DNA from: Lachnospiraceae bacterium
GTDB taxonomy: Bacteria > Bacillota > Clostridia > Lachnospirales > Lachnospiraceae
DNA length: 64,000 nt
Assembly (NCBI GenBank): GCA_910574885.1
Contig: CAJTDD010000021.1
Location: 31,616 to 95,615 of the forward strand
Direction of reading: 5' to 3'
Made by a program: the position numbers and the translations under genes. The notes under the pieces were generated by a model. The model saw only the letters and a list, made by a program, of their open reading frames with translations, was not told the DNA's origin and did no database searches. This document shows, piece after piece, positions 61,071 to 64,000 of the stretch (within the stretch, counting starts at the first letter, position 1; each line of letters begins with the position of its first letter).

Positions 61071-62300
61071 ATGAATCTTATTAAAAAAGCCTATTGCAGG
61101 ACATTCCAGGCAGGACTAAAAATCGCACTGCCCTTCCTGCCATACCGGAAACCGAATATTGTCGGCAGCGTGAAAGCGCTTCCAGACATTTTACAAAAAC
61201 ACGGATGTGATCGGATTCTCATTATCACAGACGCCGGTATCATGAAGCTGGGGTTGACCAGACGCCTTGAGAAAGTCCTTACACAGAATCAGATTCCTTA
61301 TTACATTTATGACAAGACCGTAGCCAATCCTACCACGGCAAATGTCGCTGAAGCATTGGAGTTGTACCTCGAAAATAATTGCAATGCAATCATTGGGTTT
61401 GGAGGCGGTTCCAGCATGGACTGCGCCAAGGCGGTTGGCGCGCGTATCGCCAAACCAAAACAATCCCTTGCCAAAATGAAGGGCATCCTAAAGGTTCTCA
61501 GAAAACTTCCTCTCCTGATTGCCGTCCCTACCACGGCAGGAACCGGAAGCGAGACCACTCTTGCTGCAGTCATTACCGACGCTGAGACACGGTACAAGTA
61601 TGCAATCAATGATTTCCCTTTGATTCCAAGATATGCCGTGCTTGACCCCAAAGTCACGTTAAGCCTTCCGCCGTTTATTACTGCCACCACAGGGATGGAT
61701 GCGCTGACTCATGCCGTGGAGGCTTATATTGGAAGATCTACCACCTACGGCACGAGAAAGAATGCACTGATGGCTGTCAGCCTTATTTTCCAGAATATTG
61801 ACAAGGCTTATACGGCAGGGAGCGACATCGACGCACGGAGAAACATGCTGCATGCTTCCTTCTATGCCGGATGCGCATTTACCAAATCCTATGTGGGTTA
61901 CGTACACGCAATCGCCCATTCCTTAGGTGGAGAGTACAACGTGCCTCATGGACTTGCGAATGCAATCCTGCTCCCATTTATGTTGGAAGCTTACGGTTCC
62001 CGTATACATAAGAAATTATACCGTTTGGCCGTGGCAGCGGGGATTTGCCCGGAAGGTACGCCTTATGATGCAGCCGCCGGAGATTTTATTGCGGCAATTA
62101 AGGATATGAAGAAACGCTTCGGCATCGGTGATACCGTAAAAGAAATTCAGGAGGAGGATATTCCAAAACTTTCCCACTATGCGGACAAGGAAGGAAATCC
62201 GCTGTACCCTGTGCCTGTACTGATGGATGCAAAGGAATTGGAGCGGTTTTATTATCTTTTAATGGAAAATCCTAAAAAAGGAGGCGCTTTATATGAATGA
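61071..62300 (+). CDS. iron-containing alcohol dehydrogenase
   Basis: 409 aa from MNLIKKAYCRTF (ATG four codons earlier is possible). Fe-ADH fold: NAD site GFGGGSSMDCAKAVGA, PTTAGTGSETTLAAVITD, metal ligands in MDALTHAVEAYIG and HAIAHSLGGEYNVPHGLANAILLP. Uses NAD(P)H to reduce aldehydes or oxidise alcohols. Overlaps the aldehyde dehydrogenase by 8 bp, so the pair probably converts an alcohol to its acid or the reverse. Confidence 0.92.
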   Translation: MNLIKKAYCRTFQAGLKIALPFLPYRKPNIVGSVKALPDILQKHGCDRILIITDAGIMKLGLTRRLEKVLTQNQIPYYIYDKTVANPTTANVAEALELYLENNCNAIIGFGGGSSMDCAKAVGARIAKPKQSLAKMKGILKVLRKLPLLIAVPTTAGTGSETTLAAVITDAETRYKYAINDFPLIPRYAVLDPKVTLSLPPFITATTGMDALTHAVEAYIGRSTTYGTRKNALMAVSLIFQNIDKAYTAGSDIDARRNMLHASFYAGCAFTKSYVGYVHAIAHSLGGEYNVPHGLANAILLPFMLEAYGSRIHKKLYRLAVAAGICPEGTPYDAAAGDFIAAIKDMKKRFGIGDTVKEIQEEDIPKLSHYADKEGNPLYPVPVLMDAKELERFYYLLMENPKKGGALYE

Positions 62301-63672
62301 ACAGGAAATTAAAAACATTGTGACCAGTCAACGGAAATATTTTAATACCGGCGCGACTCTTGCTGTTGAAGGACGGATTCAGGCGCTTCAAAAATTAAAG
62401 GATAGCATCTTGAAACATGAGGAGAGGATTCACGATGCGCTGAAAAGGGATCTGGGCAAGAGCGGTTTCGAGAGCTATATGTGCGAGACCGGGCTGGTTC
62501 TTAGTGAAATCAGCTATATGCTGCGGCATATCCGCTCCTTTGCGAGGGAGAAACGGGTAAGGACTCCCCTTGCGCAGTTTCATTCCCGAAGCTATAAGAA
62601 ACCTTCTCCTTACGGAACCGTGCTGATTATGAGCCCATGGAACTATCCGTTCCTGCTGACCCTTGATCCTCTTGTGGACGCAATCGCGGCAGGGAATACG
62701 GCTGTGCTGAAGCCAAGCGCATATTCCCCATGTACCAGTGAGATTGTTTCTGAAATTATCCGGGAATGTTTTGATGAGAAATTTGTCTGCGTTGTCACTG
62801 GCGGGCGTTCTGAGAATACTTGCCTATTGAAAGAGCATTTTGATTATATTTTCTTTACCGGAAGCCAGACGGTGGGCAGGGAGGTTATGCGGCAGGCTTC
62901 GGAACATCTGACGCCTGTGACTCTGGAACTTGGCGGAAAGAGTCCTTGTATTGTGGAGAAAACAGCCAATCTTAAACTTGCGGCAAAGAGGATTGTATTT
63001 GGTAAGTTCCTGAACTGCGGCCAGACTTGTGTAGCCCCGGACTATATTTATTGTGACAGGGCTGTGAAGGACAGGCTGGTCAAGGAGATCAAAAAGCAGA
63101 TTCAGCACCAGTTCGGCAAAGAGCCGCTGAAACGGGCGGATTATGGGAAGATTATCAATGAGAAGCATTTTGACAGGATTACCGGACTGATGGAGCCGTC
63201 GAAAGTGGTCTGGGGCGGGAACTCTGACCGCGGGGCATTGAGGATTGAACCCACGGTAATTGATAATGTCACGTTCGGGGATGCGGTAATGCAGGAGGAG
63301 ATTTTCGGACCATTGATGCCAATCTTGACGTTTGACACGTTGGACGAGGCTATCCGTAATATCCAGTCTATGCCTCATCCGCTGGCGCTTTATATTTTCT
63401 CAAATGATAGGAAAGCGGTGGGGAAGGTGACTTCTCAGTGCGGTTTCGGCGGAGGATGCGTCAATGATACGGTCATTCATCTTGCTACCTGCGAGATGGG
63501 CTTTGGCGGCTTCGGCGAGAGCGGTATGGGGGCGTATCATGGGAAGGATGGGTTCCGGACATTTTCACATGAGAAGAGTATTGTGGATAAGAAGACGTGG
63601 ATTGATCTGCCGATGCGGTATCAGCCTTATCGGAAAGTGTATGAGGGGATGGTGCGGATGTTTTTAAAATAA
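62293..63672 (+). CDS. aldehyde dehydrogenase, class 3-like
   Basis: 459 aa. Rossmann motif SPWNYPFLLTLDPLVDAIAAGNTAVLKPS, FTGSQTVGREVM, catalytic Glu in TLELGGKSPCIV and Cys in FLNCGQTCVAPDY, ending EMGFGGFGESGMGAYHGKDGFRTFSHEKSIV. Short (class 3) length fits fatty or medium-chain aldehydes. Start follows AAGGAGG inside the end of the alcohol dehydrogenase gene. Confidence 0.93.
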   Translation: MNEQEIKNIVTSQRKYFNTGATLAVEGRIQALQKLKDSILKHEERIHDALKRDLGKSGFESYMCETGLVLSEISYMLRHIRSFAREKRVRTPLAQFHSRSYKKPSPYGTVLIMSPWNYPFLLTLDPLVDAIAAGNTAVLKPSAYSPCTSEIVSEIIRECFDEKFVCVVTGGRSENTCLLKEHFDYIFFTGSQTVGREVMRQASEHLTPVTLELGGKSPCIVEKTANLKLAAKRIVFGKFLNCGQTCVAPDYIYCDRAVKDRLVKEIKKQIQHQFGKEPLKRADYGKIINEKHFDRITGLMEPSKVVWGGNSDRGALRIEPTVIDNVTFGDAVMQEEIFGPLMPILTFDTLDEAIRNIQSMPHPLALYIFSNDRKAVGKVTSQCGFGGGCVNDTVIHLATCEMGFGGFGESGMGAYHGKDGFRTFSHEKSIVDKKTWIDLPMRYQPYRKVYEGMVRMFLK

Positions 63673-63681
63673 GTTGTGGAA

Positions 63682-63711
63682 AATCCCCAAAACACGTATG
63701 TTTTGGGGATT
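63682..63711. terminator. hairpin after the aldehyde dehydrogenase gene
   Basis: AATCCCCAAAACA, CGTA, TGTTTTGGGGATT: 13-bp perfect stem, no long T-run after it on the plus strand. Confidence 0.6.
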
Positions 63712-63742
63712 GAAATCCATATTTGATATTTCGTTTGCATAG

Positions 63743-63757
63743 CTCTTGCATAGTTCC
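63743..63757. repeat. direct repeat CTCTTGCATAGTTCC, copy 1
   Basis: Identical 15-mer at 63898-63912; a partial TTGCATAG precedes it at 63735. Possible protein-binding or attachment repeats. Confidence 0.5.
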
Positions 63758-63832
63758 GAATTTTAGCTTATCGGCCTTCGGGCCAACTTGGCTCGAAGCT
63801 GTAGCATATAATCATTGCATTTCAGAAAAATA

Positions 63833-63878
63833 AAAACCCACAAACCAAATTTGTCTGTGGGTTTTCTGTCTCTTTTTT
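63833..63878 (+). terminator. terminator near the right edge
   Basis: AAAACCCACA and TGTGGGTTTT arms, then CTGTCTCTTTTTT. Confidence 0.7.
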
Positions 63879-63897
63879 GTTCGTAAAAACTGCTTAT

Positions 63898-63912
63898 CTC
63901 TTGCATAGTTCC
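63898..63912. repeat. direct repeat CTCTTGCATAGTTCC, copy 2
   Basis: Second copy of the 15-mer at 63743-63757, 155 bp apart. Confidence 0.5.
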
Positions 63913-64000
63913 AAACGCCCAAAATACGGCATTTTCAAGCACTTTGTTAGTTACCTGTTACTTACCCATAAATACTCATACGATCTCATTTTGTCTTATT

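Larger units (their letters stand above)
63712..64000. other. right-edge intergenic region without a recognised gene
   Basis: No coding frame of note. It holds a GGCCTTCGGGCC hairpin near 63770, two 15-bp direct repeats and a terminator at 63833-63878. It may be the boundary of a mobile piece that starts beyond the window. Confidence 0.4.

Overview
The window looks like a chromosomal segment of a Gram-positive, spore-lineage Clostridia, most likely a gut Lachnospiraceae; the genus cannot be told from this sequence. Grounds: a Phe T-box before pheS, a SpoIID-type protein, tmRNA with a tag ending in YAA, SmpB/RNase R/SecG/enolase grouped together, a split PurO plus AICAR-transformylase purine ending, and AGGAGG ribosome sites throughout. 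Housekeeping stretches have balanced base composition. Two surface-related stretches (about 1-4 kb and 23.7-40.5 kb) are clearly AT-richer and look acquired.

Layout. 1-4.7 kb: start of a sugar aminotransferase, a secreted protein and a membrane-anchored protein, preceded by cassette 1 (structured RNA, nuclease-dead TnpB-like protein, promoter flanked by 28-bp palindromes) and a serine recombinase. 5.2-15.7 kb: queA, RDD protein, sppA, pheT-pheS, acetyltransferase, YihY, SpoIID, all on the minus strand. 16-23 kb: NYN-domain protein, tmRNA, two-component system with an ABC exporter, Hsp20. 23.7-38.7 kb: a 13-gene polysaccharide operon on the minus strand, making and using a CDP-linked deoxysugar. 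38.7-40.5 kb: cassette 2, with the same three parts as cassette 1, placed directly upstream of that operon. 40.6-63.7 kb: smpB, rnr, secG, eno, YitT, glmM, purine enzymes, rarA, an ABC-F protein with an attenuator leader, a coiled-coil protein, greA, a broken XRE regulator, sanA-like, bioB, and an alcohol/aldehyde dehydrogenase pair.

The main discovery candidate is the repeated cassette. Each copy has, in order on the minus strand: a 110-bp segment carrying a sigma-A promoter (TTGACG-17-TAGAAT) between two 28-bp palindromes; a 437-aa TnpB-like protein lacking all three RuvC acidic residues but keeping its zinc ribbon; a conserved structured RNA region of 228-370 nt ending in GATGACC; then surface genes. 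The two proteins align without gaps at about 65% identity by hand count. The two 110-bp segments are about 85% identical, with a core at 61/63. A small serine recombinase lies next to copy 1 only. My reading is a phase-variable promoter family (invertons) driving operons whose leader encodes an RNA-guided, nuclease-dead TnpB repressor (TldR-like). Both promoters point away from the operons here, so both loci would be off in the sequenced state. Inversion, guide function and repression are inference; the parts and their duplication are visible in the sequence.
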